From an uncultured Clostridia bacterium (GTDB taxonomy: Bacteria; Bacillota; Clostridia; Lachnospirales; CAG-274): a DNA stretch of 64,000 bases. The DNA lies in NCBI GenBank assembly GCA_944384235.1, contig CALWSP010000022.1, positions 124,001-188,000 of the forward strand, given 5' to 3'. A program made the translations under genes and the position numbers. Position 1 is the stretch's first letter. Every line of letters begins with the position of its first letter. Positions 24,089 through 35,014 of the stretch are shown one piece after another. Under the pieces are notes generated by a model that was not told the DNA's origin, made no database searches, and was given only the letters and a program-made list of their open reading frames with translations.

Positions 24089-24130
24089 AAAATCACCTCT
24101 GTATTATTTTTACATACGAGAGGTGATTTT
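24089..24130 (-). terminator. Hairpin that is both the uppP terminator and the gerA ribosome-site cover
   Basis: AAAATCACCTCT (24089-24100) pairs perfectly with AGAGGTGATTTT (24119-24130). On the minus strand it is followed by a run of T residues, as in an intrinsic terminator for uppP. Its distal arm contains the GAGGTG ribosome-binding site of gerA. Confidence 0.75.
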
Positions 24131-24147
24131 ATACTATATATATTTAA

Positions 24148-24972
24148 TTATCTTAATACTTGAAAATATAATAAAATTATTATACCAACTAAAATTCTAT
24201 AATATCCAAAAACTTTAAAAGTGTTCTTCTTTATAAAGCTTAATAAAAATTTTATAACAAGAACAGAAACTACAAAAGAAACTAACATACCAATAATAAG
24301 CATTGTAGCTTCATAAAAACTTGGAACGCCAAATTTAACTATCTTTAATAAACTAGCACCAAACATAACTGGAATAGCTAAAAAGAATGTAAACTCAGTT
24401 GCAACATATCTTGATGAACCAAGCAACAAACCACCAATTATAGTTGAACCAGAACGAGAAGTTCCTGGAACTAAAGCTAAAACTTGAAAAAGACCTATTC
24501 CTATTGCTGTTTTAATTGGTAATTTATCTATGTCATTGTGTTGAACTTTAATATGCTTTCTATTGTTTTCAATAACTATAAAGGCAATACCGTATACAAT
24601 AAGAGAAATTGCTACTACAACTGGGTTAAATAAATGCTCTTCCATCCAATCGTCAAATAAAAAACCAATAATTGCTGCAGGAATACAAGCAAATATTACA
24701 TTAATCCAAAGGTTAATAGTTGAATTTTTCTCTTTTTCACTCTTTGTTTTGTCAAAAGGATTTAACTTTTTAAAATATATTACAACAACTGCTAATATAG
24801 CACCTAATTGAATAACAACTTGGAACATTTCCATAAATTTTTCACTGCTTATGTATCCAATAAGTTCTTCAACAATAATTAAATGTCCTGTGCTACTTAT
24901 TGGTAGCCACTCAGTTATACCCTCAACTATACCCAGAATTAATACTCTAATAAAATCGTAAATAAAAGTCAT
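24148..24972 (-). CDS. uppP: Undecaprenyl-diphosphate phosphatase (UppP/BacA)
   Basis: A 274-aa integral membrane enzyme that recycles the lipid carrier of cell-wall synthesis. It has the two hallmark motifs: GIVEGITEWLPISSTGHL (about 14-31) and PGTSRSGSTI (about 168-177). Eight membrane segments are apparent. It also confers basal bacitracin tolerance in other bacteria. ATG follows AAGGAG. The gene lies 12 nt after the glycosidase gene and ends at the hairpin in front of gerA. Confidence 0.95.
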   Translation of the reverse strand: MTFIYDFIRVLILGIVEGITEWLPISSTGHLIIVEELIGYISSEKFMEMFQVVIQLGAILAVVVIYFKKLNPFDKTKSEKEKNSTINLWINVIFACIPAAIIGFLFDDWMEEHLFNPVVVAISLIVYGIAFIVIENNRKHIKVQHNDIDKLPIKTAIGIGLFQVLALVPGTSRSGSTIIGGLLLGSSRYVATEFTFFLAIPVMFGASLLKIVKFGVPSFYEATMLIIGMLVSFVVSVLVIKFLLSFIKKNTFKVFGYYRILVGIIILLYFQVLR

Positions 24973-24984
24973 TTTAAATTCTCC

Positions 24985-26604
24985 TTATTTTGTTTTAATT
25001 GTAACCAATCTATTAGAGTTATCCCAAAAAACATCACATTCTAACGCTTCAGATATTACTCTAATAGGCACCATACTTCTACTTTTAATTATTTTAGGTG
25101 CTACTTCCATCATTATAGTATCTTTTTGATTAATTAGCAATACTTTTTCTCCAATAATAAATGAAATTTCAATATTATCCTTTTTAGCTTTAACTTGTTG
25201 TGTGTCATTGTTCCAATCAACATCAGCCCCTAAAGCCTCAAAAATTTTTCTAAAAGGAACTAAAGTTCTTCCATTTTCTATAACTGGCTTTTGGTCAAAT
25301 TCAACCACTTTTCCATCAACAACCACCATAATATCTTTTGTGTTGTTCTTAATATTATATGGGTTGTCGTTTATTGCATCACTTGTTGAATCACTCAAAA
25401 CATTGTTGCTGTTTGTTACAATATTCTTTAAAAACGAAAGATTGTTCACAAATTTATATCTAAAATGTATCTCTCCATCAATTTTATTAATTTGCTTGTT
25501 GTAATTTATCTGTTCTAAAATAGCTTTTCCACTGTACCAAGGGCTTTGACTAGCAACACCGTCACATTTATAATCAGCTAAACCAATATAAAGCTTAGTT
25601 TTTGAATTAGCTAAAGTATCTGCCCACCAATCTACAATTGTTTTGTAATCAGCAATATTATGCCCTATCTCCCAATAAACTTGAGGAGCTATGTAATCAA
25701 TCCATTCTTCTAAAGCCCACTTTCTAGTGTCTGCATAATTTTTATAATATGCCCCTGAACCGCTTGTGTCGCTACCTAATGGGTTGTTTTTCTTGTTTGC
25801 CCAAATACCTGCTGGGCTAATTCCAAACTCTATTTCCTTGTTTAATGAACTTATTTTATTATGTAAAGCCAAAATTAAACTATCTACGTTTGCTCTACGC
25901 CAATCGTCTTTATTTTGGCCATTTCCAAACTCATTATAACTTTTGCTATCATCAAAATTAGCACCAGGATAAAAATAGTCATCTAAATGTATCCCGTCTA
26001 TATCATAATTTTTAATAATCTCCTCAATACCACTAACTACAAGGTTTTGAACTTCTTTTATAGCTGGGTCAAAATATAATTTTCCTTCAAAACTCACAAC
26101 CCAACTAGGATTTTTTCTTGCAGGGTTATTAATAGCTAAACTTTCTAAGCTAACATTTGGCGTGTTTGTTATTCTATATGGATTAATCCAAGCGTGTAAT
26201 TTTATATTTCTTTTGTGAGCTTCATCTATCCAATATTTAAGCGGGTCGAAGTTATTCTCTGGTGCTAAACCTTGGCTTCCTGTAAGCCTTTGGCTCCAAG
26301 GGTATATATCTGACTTATAAAAGGCATCTGCCTCAGGTCGTACTTGAAAAAATATGTCTGTAATGCCCATTTTTTCACAATTTTCAATTATACTATCAGC
26401 CTCTGACTTTAACAAACTAGAGTTTGTAGTTCCCTTTGATGGATAGTCTAAATTAAGTGTAGTTGAAACCCAAATTCCAGACATTCTCTCACTGTCAACA
26501 CTTTCATTAATAGGCTCTGCAACAATATTCTTTGGTTTAATTCCTACAATTTGAAAAGTCAAAATAAAAGATAAAACAATAGTTAAAAGATATTTTTTAT
26601 TCAT
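24985..26604 (-). CDS. Exported family-10-like glycoside hydrolase (GHL10) with copper-amine-oxidase-like wall domain
   Basis: 539 aa. Signal peptide (1-29), then a YngK/DUF187 barrel (about 40-360) with GIWVSTTLN, FQVRPEADAFY, HAWINPYR and DGIHLDDYFYP. The C-terminal part (about 420-539) is a copper amine oxidase N-domain type repeat (GRTLVPFRKIFEALGADVDW), common on clostridial surface proteins. It is presumably a wall-associated polysaccharide hydrolase; the substrate is unknown. Its start overlaps the end of rarA by 8 nt. Confidence 0.87.
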   Translation of the reverse strand: MNKKYLLTIVLSFILTFQIVGIKPKNIVAEPINESVDSERMSGIWVSTTLNLDYPSKGTTNSSLLKSEADSIIENCEKMGITDIFFQVRPEADAFYKSDIYPWSQRLTGSQGLAPENNFDPLKYWIDEAHKRNIKLHAWINPYRITNTPNVSLESLAINNPARKNPSWVVSFEGKLYFDPAIKEVQNLVVSGIEEIIKNYDIDGIHLDDYFYPGANFDDSKSYNEFGNGQNKDDWRRANVDSLILALHNKISSLNKEIEFGISPAGIWANKKNNPLGSDTSGSGAYYKNYADTRKWALEEWIDYIAPQVYWEIGHNIADYKTIVDWWADTLANSKTKLYIGLADYKCDGVASQSPWYSGKAILEQINYNKQINKIDGEIHFRYKFVNNLSFLKNIVTNSNNVLSDSTSDAINDNPYNIKNNTKDIMVVVDGKVVEFDQKPVIENGRTLVPFRKIFEALGADVDWNNDTQQVKAKKDNIEISFIIGEKVLLINQKDTIMMEVAPKIIKSRSMVPIRVISEALECDVFWDNSNRLVTIKTK

Positions 26605-27925
26605 CAGCGTCCTCCTTTATATAATTTATCCATTTTTTGAGCTTGTGTTCTTCGCCATTGTCACTTAATTCATAATATACTTTTCCAACAAGCTCATCAG
26701 GTAAATATTGTTGCTTAACATAATGCTTTTTATATATATGAGCATATTTATAACCATCTCCTCTACCAAGCTTTTCAGCTCCAGGGTAATGCCTATCTCT
26801 TAAATGGTTTGGCACTCCAGATGTTTTAATGTTTTTAACATCTTCCATAGCTAAATCAATAGCATTTATGGCAGAGTTGCTTTTAGGTGAACAGGCAACA
26901 TAATTAGCTGCTTGAGAAAGGTTTATTCTACATTCTGGCATACCTAAATATTCAACACTCTGAGCAGCTGCATTAGCAACAACAAGTGCCATTGGGTTTG
27001 CGTTTCCAACATCTTCAGAAGCACATATAACAATTCTTCTTGCAATAAATCTAGGGTCTTCGCCTGCATATAACATTTTAGCTAAATAATAAGAAGTTGC
27101 ATCTGGGTCTGAACCTCTCATACTTTTTATAAAAGCAGATATTGTGTCGTAATGGTTGTCCCCGTCTTTGTCATAATTTAAAGCCCTTTTTTGTATACAT
27201 TGCTCTGCCGTTTTTAAGTCAATTAATATCTCGCCATTTTCACTAGTTTCACTAGTTAAAACTGCAAGCTCAATGGCATTTAAAGCAACTCTTGCATCAC
27301 CATTAGCTGTGTTTGCTAAAAATTCTAAGGCATCTTCTTCTATTTTTGCCTTGTATACTCCAAGCCCCTTTTCAACATCATTTAAAGCTCGTTTAATAAT
27401 TGTTTTTATATTTTCAATTGTAAGATGCTTTAACTCAAAAATAATACTTCTTGAAACAAGGGCTTTGTTCACATCAAAATAAGGGTTTTCTGTTGTAGCA
27501 CCAATAAGAATTATTGTCCCATCTTCAACATAAGGCAATAGCGTGTCTTGTTGACCTTTGTTAAACCTATGTATCTCATCAATAAACAAAATAGTTTTTT
27601 TGCTATATCCACCTAAAAAAGTTTTTGCCTTTTCAATAGTGTCTGTAATATCTTTTTTCCCTGCTGTTGTTGCATTAATTTGAATAAACTCACTTTTAGT
27701 GCTTTTTGCAATAACCTTAGCTAATGTAGTTTTCCCAGTTCCAGGAGGACCATATAATATAATTGAAGATAACTTGTCAGCTTTAATTGCTCTGTAAAGC
27801 AATGTATCTTTTCCAACAATATGCTCTTGCCCAACAAATTCATCAATGTTTCCTGGCCTTAATCTAGCTGCTAATGGACTTTCTTTTTTTAAATTTTCTT
27901 TACTTGCATAATCAAATAAATCCAT
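26597..27925 (-). CDS. rarA: Replication-associated recombination protein A (RarA/MgsA AAA ATPase)
   Basis: 442 aa: AAA domain with GPPGTGKTTLAK and a DEIHRFNKGQQD Walker B, followed by the MgsA C-terminal domain (MRGSDPDATSYYLAKML and HYPGAEKLGRG). It acts at stalled forks and in recombination. I chose ATG at 27925: the in-frame GTG at 27934 is within GGGTGG. The next gene overlaps it slightly. Confidence 0.93.
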   Translation of the reverse strand: MDLFDYASKENLKKESPLAARLRPGNIDEFVGQEHIVGKDTLLYRAIKADKLSSIILYGPPGTGKTTLAKVIAKSTKSEFIQINATTAGKKDITDTIEKAKTFLGGYSKKTILFIDEIHRFNKGQQDTLLPYVEDGTIILIGATTENPYFDVNKALVSRSIIFELKHLTIENIKTIIKRALNDVEKGLGVYKAKIEEDALEFLANTANGDARVALNAIELAVLTSETSENGEILIDLKTAEQCIQKRALNYDKDGDNHYDTISAFIKSMRGSDPDATSYYLAKMLYAGEDPRFIARRIVICASEDVGNANPMALVVANAAAQSVEYLGMPECRINLSQAANYVACSPKSNSAINAIDLAMEDVKNIKTSGVPNHLRDRHYPGAEKLGRGDGYKYAHIYKKHYVKQQYLPDELVGKVYYELSDNGEEHKLKKWINYIKEDADE

Positions 27926-27968
27926 TTTAACCACCCTTTAATATATGTACTTTAAATAAAATTTACAC

Positions 27969-28994
27969 TTATTTAATAAACATTGCATCTCCAAAGGAGA
28001 AAAATCTATATTTTTCTTCAACAGCTTCTTTATATGCCTTTAAAACATTTTCCCTGCTAGATAAAGCACTAACAAGCATAATTAAAGTAGATTCTGGCAA
28101 ATGGAAATTAGTAATTAAACAATCTACAATTTTAAATTTATATCCTGGGTAAATAAAAATGTCTGTGTATCCACTAGCCTCTTTTAAATATCCATTTTCA
28201 TCAGCAATAGACTCAAGAGTTCTTGTGCTTGTTGTTCCAACTGCTATTATTCTCCCGCCTTTTTTTCTTGCGTTGTTTATAATTTCAGCATTTTCATTGT
28301 CTATCATATAAAATTCTGAGTGCATTTTATGCTCATTAATATCTTCTGCTTTAACAGGCCTAAATGTGCCAAGACCAACGTGTAAAGTTAATCTAGCTAT
28401 TTTAACACCTTTTCTCTCTAATTTTTCCATAATTTCTGGAGTAAAATGTAATCCAGCTGTTGGGGCAGCAGCTGAGCCTTCGTTTTTAGCATACACAGTT
28501 TGGTATCTGTCTTTATCCTCAAGTTTTTCGTGTATATATGGCGGTAACGGCATTTCACCTAATTTGTCTAATATTTCTTCAAATATTCCGTCATATTTAA
28601 ATTTAACAATTCTGTTTCCATCTTCTAACACATTAACAACTTCAGCCTCTAAAAGACCGTCGCCAAACTCTATAACGTGTCCAACCCTAGCTTTTTTCCC
28701 AGGGTAAACAATACACTCCCAAGTATCGTCTGAATTTCTTTTTAATAATAAAATTTCAACTCTCGTTCCTGTGTCTTTTCTTCCGCCAATTAACCTAGCA
28801 GGTAAAACCTTAGTTTCGTTTATAACAATACAATCCCCGCTATCTAACATATCAACTATGTCTTTAAAAACTTTATGCTCAATTTTACCATTTTCTTTAT
28901 CTAAAACCATAAGCCTAGAAGATGACCTGTCCTCTAATGGAACTTGAGCTATTAATTCTTCTGGCAAATCAAAATAAAAATCACTTTTTAACAT
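27969..28994 (-). CDS. queA: S-adenosylmethionine:tRNA ribosyltransferase-isomerase (QueA)
   Basis: 341-aa enzyme that makes epoxyqueuosine at tRNA position 34 from the preQ1-modified base. Recognised by [32 protein letters not shown] and [16 protein letters not shown] chose ATG at 28994 (AAGGTGG 5 nt upstream). tgt, its usual neighbour, is not in the window; the adjacent SpoIID-like gene suggests part of the common clostridial spoIID-queA-tgt order. Confidence 0.95.
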   Translation of the reverse strand: MLKSDFYFDLPEELIAQVPLEDRSSSRLMVLDKENGKIEHKVFKDIVDMLDSGDCIVINETKVLPARLIGGRKDTGTRVEILLLKRNSDDTWECIVYPGKKARVGHVIEFGDGLLEAEVVNVLEDGNRIVKFKYDGIFEEILDKLGEMPLPPYIHEKLEDKDRYQTVYAKNEGSAAAPTAGLHFTPEIMEKLERKGVKIARLTLHVGLGTFRPVKAEDINEHKMHSEFYMIDNENAEIINNARKKGGRIIAVGTTSTRTLESIADENGYLKEASGYTDIFIYPGYKFKIVDCLITNFHLPESTLIMLVSALSSRENVLKAYKEAVEEKYRFFSFGDAMFIK

Positions 28995-29004
28995 AATAAC
29001 CACC

Positions 29005-30492
29005 TTATTTAATTTCAACACCTGTATAATAAAACTTTAATATATCATCAAATTTATAGCCTTCTTCAGCCATACCCTTTGCACCATATTGGCTCATACC
29101 AACATTGTGTCCATAACCTTTACCTATAAGAGTAACAACCCCAGGCTTGCCCTCAACAATTGTTTCTCCTTTTTCAAGCCTAATGCTTTCAACCTTGCTT
29201 TCAGCCATAAAAGAGTTTCCTAAAGGCCCTTTTTGCCCGTCTTTGTTTTGTGCTGATAACTGTGAGGCTGCTAACTTTGTAACATTAGCAGAGTTTAAAA
29301 CATATATTTTGTTTCCAACAGTTGTTGAAGTCTGTCCACTATTTAACTTAAAATTTCTAGAAAGTAAAGAACCTCCACTACTTTTAGAAAAGAAACTTCT
29401 AATTCCATCTCCCTCAATAGTTTTCTTCCCTTTAGAGCCATTAAATGTTAAACTTGTTATAACGCCATTGTTGTTATATGTTGCGTCAACAGTAACAACA
29501 TTTCCTATGCCATAACCCTTCGCCTCACAAAGGTTAGTTATTTCTGAATATGTAAACTCTCTTGTCCATTCTTTACATTCTTTTTCATATTTATCAGCTT
29601 TTCCTTTTAAATAAGGAGTGTCAGTTCCCCAAGCTTCTTCACCGTCAATAGTTGCTCCACCATCAGAAGAAAAGTAAACTGCCTCTATTAGCTTGTCATC
29701 ATAATAAATACATAACCCTTTTGTTCCGTTAACAGCTGCCTTACCATTTTCAGTTTCATTTTTTATTCCATTATAGTCCTGGCAATGAACTCCATCACAT
29801 AAGTCATAGTGCCCGTGTTTTCCTTTATTTCTTTGCATATAAGTTCTAGCTGCAACAGCTTGAGCCTTTTGAGCCTCTAAACTCCAAGAAGATGGCATTT
29901 CAGAATTTATAACTCCATATAAATAGTTTTCTTCGTCAATTAAATTTATAGCAGTTAAAGTTGAACCACTTCTATAAATTTCTATACTATCTCTGTAAAA
30001 ACTACTTCCTAAGCCAATAATTCCATCGCTTGCATTTACAATAGCACAATTGCTACCATCTACAATAAAATCATTTACACCATTTACAGAAAAGCCAACA
30101 CAGTTACCTCCTGTGTTAACAACTTGATAATTTAATTTACCGCTATCAGTTCTAATATAAATTGCCCAACCACTGTCAGTTAAAGCAGGTATACCACTGT
30201 ATCCAACAAAAGCTGAAAGCCTTTTTTTTGCTTCATCAAAACTTGAAAAACCTTCATCTATTTTATAATATGTACCACTAATAGGTTTTATAACATAACT
30301 TGATTTAAAATTGTATTTCTTTCCATTTCCAATTGATACATTAATATCATTATCATTAACAGAAATAGAAGCTACATTTTTAAACCCCTTTTCAAGGCCT
30401 ATTTTTATATTGTTTGCATAAGCTGTCACACCCATATAAGATAAAAAACAGCACATAATAGCACTTGATACCATATATTTTAATTTTTTCAA
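29005..30492 (-). CDS. SpoIID/LytB-domain exported protein
   Basis: 495 aa with N-terminal signal peptide (about 1-27). The SpoIID/LytB catalytic region contains [14 protein letters not shown] (catalytic Glu), AVAARTYM, the HCQDY metal/structural motif and [14 protein letters not shown] near the C-terminus. SpoIID-family proteins are lytic transglycosylases acting on peptidoglycan, in engulfment or in vegetative wall remodelling. The start is TTG with GGAGGTG 6 nt upstream. It precedes queA by 10 nt. The long extra N-terminal part differs from classical SpoIID, so vegetative or spore-specific use is open. Confidence 0.88.
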   Translation of the reverse strand: MKKLKYMVSSAIMCCFLSYMGVTAYANNIKIGLEKGFKNVASISVNDNDINVSIGNGKKYNFKSSYVIKPISGTYYKIDEGFSSFDEAKKRLSAFVGYSGIPALTDSGWAIYIRTDSGKLNYQVVNTGGNCVGFSVNGVNDFIVDGSNCAIVNASDGIIGLGSSFYRDSIEIYRSGSTLTAINLIDEENYLYGVINSEMPSSWSLEAQKAQAVAARTYMQRNKGKHGHYDLCDGVHCQDYNGIKNETENGKAAVNGTKGLCIYYDDKLIEAVYFSSDGGATIDGEEAWGTDTPYLKGKADKYEKECKEWTREFTYSEITNLCEAKGYGIGNVVTVDATYNNNGVITSLTFNGSKGKKTIEGDGIRSFFSKSSGGSLLSRNFKLNSGQTSTTVGNKIYVLNSANVTKLAASQLSAQNKDGQKGPLGNSFMAESKVESIRLEKGETIVEGKPGVVTLIGKGYGHNVGMSQYGAKGMAEEGYKFDDILKFYYTGVEIK

Positions 30493-30599
30493 TTAAATCA
30501 CCTCCAAAAAAGTATACAATAGCATATAACATTTTTCTACAAACTTTTCAAAATATAATAAAAATGTAACATTTCTACCAATTTTTTTCTTTTCAAATG

Positions 30600-30632
30600 C
30601 CATAAAAATAGACATAGAAAACTATGCCTATT
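30600..30632 (-). terminator. Terminator of the pyrH-polC operon
   Basis: AAAAATAG-A-CATAG (30604-30617) pairs with CTATG-C-CTATTTTT (30622-30635) with one mismatch; a T-run follows on the minus strand. Confidence 0.75.
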
Positions 30633-30637
30633 TTTAT

Positions 30638-33600
30638 TTAAAACAGAGTTAACTGGTCTGTTTCTCTCATATTTCCCAAAATGCCAGAATCCCTTAAAAT
30701 TTGTATGTTGCTTTGACCAAGCCCAGTTCTTTTTTGTAACTGCTCAATTGTATCAAATTTTCCCTCATCTCTTGCAGTCATTAAAGCTTCAGCGGCATTT
30801 ATACCAAAACCAGACAAAGTACAAAATGGAGGTAAAATCTTTAATTTTCCATCTTCTTCAACTAATTTAAATTTGGTAGTATGAGAATTATAAAGGTCCA
30901 TCTTAGCAAATTCAATACCTCTTGCATAAAGCTCTATAACAAGTTTTAACATATCAGCAGTAGCCTTGTCTTTAGCACTTGCTTCCTTGCCCATTTTGTT
31001 AATTTCTTCATACTTGTTTCTAGCTACTTGCTCTCCTTTACACATAACATCATAGTCAAAATCATCATACTTAACAGAAAATGTTGCTGCATAAAAAGCG
31101 TGTGGATAATTAATTTTAAAATACCCAATTCTAAATGTGTTTGTGCAATAAGCAACTGCGTGTCCTTTTGGGAACATATAAGAAATTTTGTTACAACTTC
31201 CTATATACCAATCAGGAACATTATGCTCTTTCATAAGAACTTCATCTTCTTTAGTCAATCCTTTACCTTTTCTAACCTTTTCCATTATATTAAAGGCTTC
31301 TTTGTTTGGCAAACCGTGTAAAATAAGATAAACCATAATGTCATCTCTTGTTGGAATAACTTCATTTAGCGTGCAAGTTCCATTAGCAATTAACTCTTGA
31401 GCGTTGCCATTCCAAACATTAGTTCCGTGTGATAGACCAGAAATTTTAACAAGGCCAGAAAAACTTTCAGGTTTTGTTTCAACTAACATATTAATAACAA
31501 AAGGTGTGCCAAACTCAGGTAAGCCAAGAGAACCAGTTGGGCAATCGTATATATCCTTAGGTTCAATACCTAATGCCGTTGTGTTGTTAAAAAGAGACAT
31601 TGTTTCTTTGTCATTCATAGGAACGTTTAAAGGGTCATACCCCGTCATATCACTCAACATTCTAAGAATAGTAGGAACGTCGTGCCCAAGCATATCTAAC
31701 TTTAAAAGACAACTGTCTATTGAGTGATAATCAAAATGTGTTGTTTTAACACCAGATTCAGCCTTGTTTGCTGGGTGCTGAACTGGACAAAATTCATATA
31801 TATCTGTGTAGTTTGGAACAACAACAAGTCCTCCTGGGTGCTGTCCTGTTGACCTTTTAACACCAACGCAGCCATAAACAAGCCTTTTCTTTTCAGCTTC
31901 TTTAAGTTTTATATTTTTTTGCTCACAATACTTCATCACATAACCGTAAACAGTCTTGTCTTGTAATGTACCTATTGTTCCAGCTTTAAAAACTTGTCCT
32001 TCTCCAAATAACTCCTCACAATATTTATGAGCTCTTGTTTGGTCCTCGCCAGAAAAGTTAAGGTCAATATCTGGCTCTTTATCGCCTTCAAAACCTAAGA
32101 AAGTTTCAAAAGGAATGGCCTGCCCATCTTTGTTCATTTCGCAACCACAATGTGGACATTTCATATCAGGCAAATCAAAACCAGAATTACCTGCAACCTT
32201 TTGAACTTCCTCTGAAGTAAAATCTGAATATTTACAGTTTGGGCAAACATAATGCGGGTCTAAAGGGTTCACTTCTGTTATACCTGCCATTGTTGCTGCA
32301 AAAGAGCTGCCAACAGAACCTCTTGAGCCAACAATATAGCCGTGTGCATTTGAATCCCAAACAAGTTTTTGAGCAATTATATATAAAACAGCATATCCAT
32401 TTCCAATAATAGAATTTAACTCTCTGTTTAACCTATCTTCAATATTTTTTGGCAATGGGTCGCCATATATAGACTTTGCCTTTTCTGTTGTAATCTTCCT
32501 TAACTCTTCATCTGAACCATCAATAATAGGAGGACATTTTCTGTTTGGAACAGCATATATACCATCTTCTATCATATCAGCTACAAGATTAGTGTTTTTA
32601 ACAACAACTTCATATGATTTTTCGCTACTTAAATAATCAAATTCTTTTAACATTTCTTCTGTCGTCCTAAAATAAAGAGGAGGCTGATTTTCAACATCTT
32701 CTAATTTATACCCATCTCCAATTTGAACTATTTTTCTAAAATCTGCACCCTCTGGGTCTATAAAATGAACATCACCAGTAGCAACAACTAAACGATTAAA
32801 CTTTTCGCCAAGTTCAATAATTCTAAGGTTAAACTTCTTTAAATCCTCCCAAGATTCAACAGTCTTTCCGTTTTTCTTGGTGTTACCAATCATATATTGA
32901 TTGTTTTGTAAAGGCTGTATTTCTAAATAATCATAAAACTCAACAATGTCTTTAATGTCTTCATCAGACACATTGTTGTAAACAGCGTCAAATAATTCTC
33001 CTGCCTCACAAGCAGAACCAAGAATTAAATTTTCTCTATATTTCATTATTTCAGATTTTGGAAAATGTGGCCTACCACCTCTTTTACCAAAATGGGCAAT
33101 ATGAGCATTTGAAACAAGTTGATATAAGTTTTTAACTCCAGCCTGATTTTTTGCAAATATAATTATATGATGTCTTCTGCCTATTTTAGATTTATCTATT
33201 TTTTCAGAACCAAGTTTGTTAAGGTTTGATATATCATTTTCTCCCATTTCCTTTAAAATTTCTATAAACTTAACAAAACAATTTGCAGTGGCTTCAGCGT
33301 CGTCAACAGCTCTGTGGTGATTTTCTAAAGAAACACCTAACTCTTTGCATATTGTGTTTAATTTATAGTTGTTTAAGTCAGGAATAAGAGTTTTAGCAAG
33401 TTCAACAGTATCTATAATGGTGTTGTGAAATTCAAACCCATTTTCCCTTGCAAATCTCTTAATGAAAGCTGTGTCAAAATCAGAGTTATGTGCAACAACT
33501 ACACCTGAGCCTATAAACTCTAGAAATTTGGGAACAATATCCTTTTCTGTTGGAGCATTTACAACCATATCGTCATAAATTCCTGTTAATTTAGATATTT

Positions 33601-35002
33601 TTTCAGAAATTTGCATTTCAGGGTTAACAAAAGAAGAAAAACGGTCAACAATTTCTCCATTTTCTATTTTAACAGCACCTATTTCAATAATTTTATCAGT
33701 GTTTTTGTTTAAACCAGTTGTTTCAAGGTCAAACACTATATATGTTGTGTCAAGGCTCTGGTCAAGAGAGTTTTTAACAACAGAACCCATATCATTAACT
33801 AAATATCCTTCACAACCATATAAAATTTTTATATCAGACTTTTCAGCGGCGTGCATTGCCTCTGGAAAAGCCTGAACAACACCGTGGTCAGTAATGGCAA
33901 TAGCCTTGTGTCCCCATTTAATTGCTCTTTTAATATAATCTGAAGCTGGAGTAATTCCGTCCATCATACTCATATTAGTGTGTAAATGAAGCTCAACTCT
34001 TTTTTCCTCTGCATTGTCCATCTTTTCTTCAGGAGCTTCTCCTTTGTTTATGTTTTGCACCATTAAAACTTTTTCATTGTTTTCAAATCTATCATAGTCA
34101 ATTCTTCCTTTAACTTTTATATAAGTGTTTTTCTTTAATAAACCACTATAATTAGATTTATAATCTTCTGGAGATGAAAATATTTTAATTGTTATACAGT
34201 CTGTTCCGTCATCTATATATCCTTTTATAATATAATCGCCCTTTTTAGTTTCAATTTTGTCATCTAAACTAAAAAGCTTGCCACAAACAACAACATTCCC
34301 CATTTGATTACACGCATCTAAAATAGAAATGCAGTCCTCTGTAATATCTGCTGATTGAACTTTTGCTATTCTTCCCGAACCCTTGCTAAACTTATTCTCC
34401 GCTACAATAGGTGCTTTTTGTTCCTTAATACTTGCTGTAACATCCCCATAATCTAACTTAGCTCTTTTTTCGTTGTTTTTTTCATAAACTAAAAGCTCGT
34501 CTTCGCTTAAAGGCCTGTCAACAAAACAAACCTTTAAATTTAGCAAAAGTCTGTCTTTAATAATTTTTTCAATTTCTCTGTCAAGGCCAAAAATTTCAAA
34601 AGTTTTGTATGTGTTGTTTTCAACTTCAATTATTAACTTGTTTTCCTGAATATTCCAATTAGCTCTGCTGAAAATAGGATAACAACAACTGCTTTTGGCT
34701 TTCACATAACTTTTAATTTTTTCCCAATACTTGCCTATTTTTTCTTCAATTGATAAATTTTCTAAAGGATAAAATATGTTTGCATTAACCTTTTCAATCC
34801 CAGGGAAAGACTCTAAAATATCCTGCCTAAAATCTTCTAAACATTCTTCATCAATAAATCTATCTGACGATAAATTAATTTCAATAGTTTTTTTCTCTAA
34901 CCAAACTTTAACACTTTTTACTATTGAATTTCTTAAATTACTTTTTACATTTGCTGAAATATGTATTTTACCAAATATATTTTCAAACAAATTGCCTTCC
35001 AT
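30638..35002 (-). CDS. polC: DNA polymerase III alpha subunit, PolC type
   Basis: The Gram-positive replicative polymerase with built-in proofreading, 1454 aa. Domains in order: N-terminal domain and OB fold (to about 330), PHP (VELHLHTNMSMMDG, about 340), DEDDh 3'-5' exonuclease (VFDLETTGLN, about 425), and polymerase core with the catalytic EPDIDLNFSGE and a zinc-type cysteine set (CPNCKY, CPHCG). It is the last gene of the eight-gene cluster, 12 nt after ispG. proS, often between rseP and polC in Firmicutes, is absent here. Confidence 0.97.
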   Translation of the reverse strand: MEGNLFENIFGKIHISANVKSNLRNSIVKSVKVWLEKKTIEINLSSDRFIDEECLEDFRQDILESFPGIEKVNANIFYPLENLSIEEKIGKYWEKIKSYVKAKSSCCYPIFSRANWNIQENKLIIEVENNTYKTFEIFGLDREIEKIIKDRLLLNLKVCFVDRPLSEDELLVYEKNNEKRAKLDYGDVTASIKEQKAPIVAENKFSKGSGRIAKVQSADITEDCISILDACNQMGNVVVCGKLFSLDDKIETKKGDYIIKGYIDDGTDCITIKIFSSPEDYKSNYSGLLKKNTYIKVKGRIDYDRFENNEKVLMVQNINKGEAPEEKMDNAEEKRVELHLHTNMSMMDGITPASDYIKRAIKWGHKAIAITDHGVVQAFPEAMHAAEKSDIKILYGCEGYLVNDMGSVVKNSLDQSLDTTYIVFDLETTGLNKNTDKIIEIGAVKIENGEIVDRFSSFVNPEMQISEKISKLTGIYDDMVVNAPTEKDIVPKFLEFIGSGVVVAHNSDFDTAFIKRFARENGFEFHNTIIDTVELAKTLIPDLNNYKLNTICKELGVSLENHHRAVDDAEATANCFVKFIEILKEMGENDISNLNKLGSEKIDKSKIGRRHHIIIFAKNQAGVKNLYQLVSNAHIAHFGKRGGRPHFPKSEIMKYRENLILGSACEAGELFDAVYNNVSDEDIKDIVEFYDYLEIQPLQNNQYMIGNTKKNGKTVESWEDLKKFNLRIIELGEKFNRLVVATGDVHFIDPEGADFRKIVQIGDGYKLEDVENQPPLYFRTTEEMLKEFDYLSSEKSYEVVVKNTNLVADMIEDGIYAVPNRKCPPIIDGSDEELRKITTEKAKSIYGDPLPKNIEDRLNRELNSIIGNGYAVLYIIAQKLVWDSNAHGYIVGSRGSVGSSFAATMAGITEVNPLDPHYVCPNCKYSDFTSEEVQKVAGNSGFDLPDMKCPHCGCEMNKDGQAIPFETFLGFEGDKEPDIDLNFSGEDQTRAHKYCEELFGEGQVFKAGTIGTLQDKTVYGYVMKYCEQKNIKLKEAEKKRLVYGCVGVKRSTGQHPGGLVVVPNYTDIYEFCPVQHPANKAESGVKTTHFDYHSIDSCLLKLDMLGHDVPTILRMLSDMTGYDPLNVPMNDKETMSLFNNTTALGIEPKDIYDCPTGSLGLPEFGTPFVINMLVETKPESFSGLVKISGLSHGTNVWNGNAQELIANGTCTLNEVIPTRDDIMVYLILHGLPNKEAFNIMEKVRKGKGLTKEDEVLMKEHNVPDWYIGSCNKISYMFPKGHAVAYCTNTFRIGYFKINYPHAFYAATFSVKYDDFDYDVMCKGEQVARNKYEEINKMGKEASAKDKATADMLKLVIELYARGIEFAKMDLYNSHTTKFKLVEEDGKLKILPPFCTLSGFGINAAEALMTARDEGKFDTIEQLQKRTGLGQSNIQILRDSGILGNMRETDQLTLF

Positions 35003-35014
35003 ATTAAACCACCA

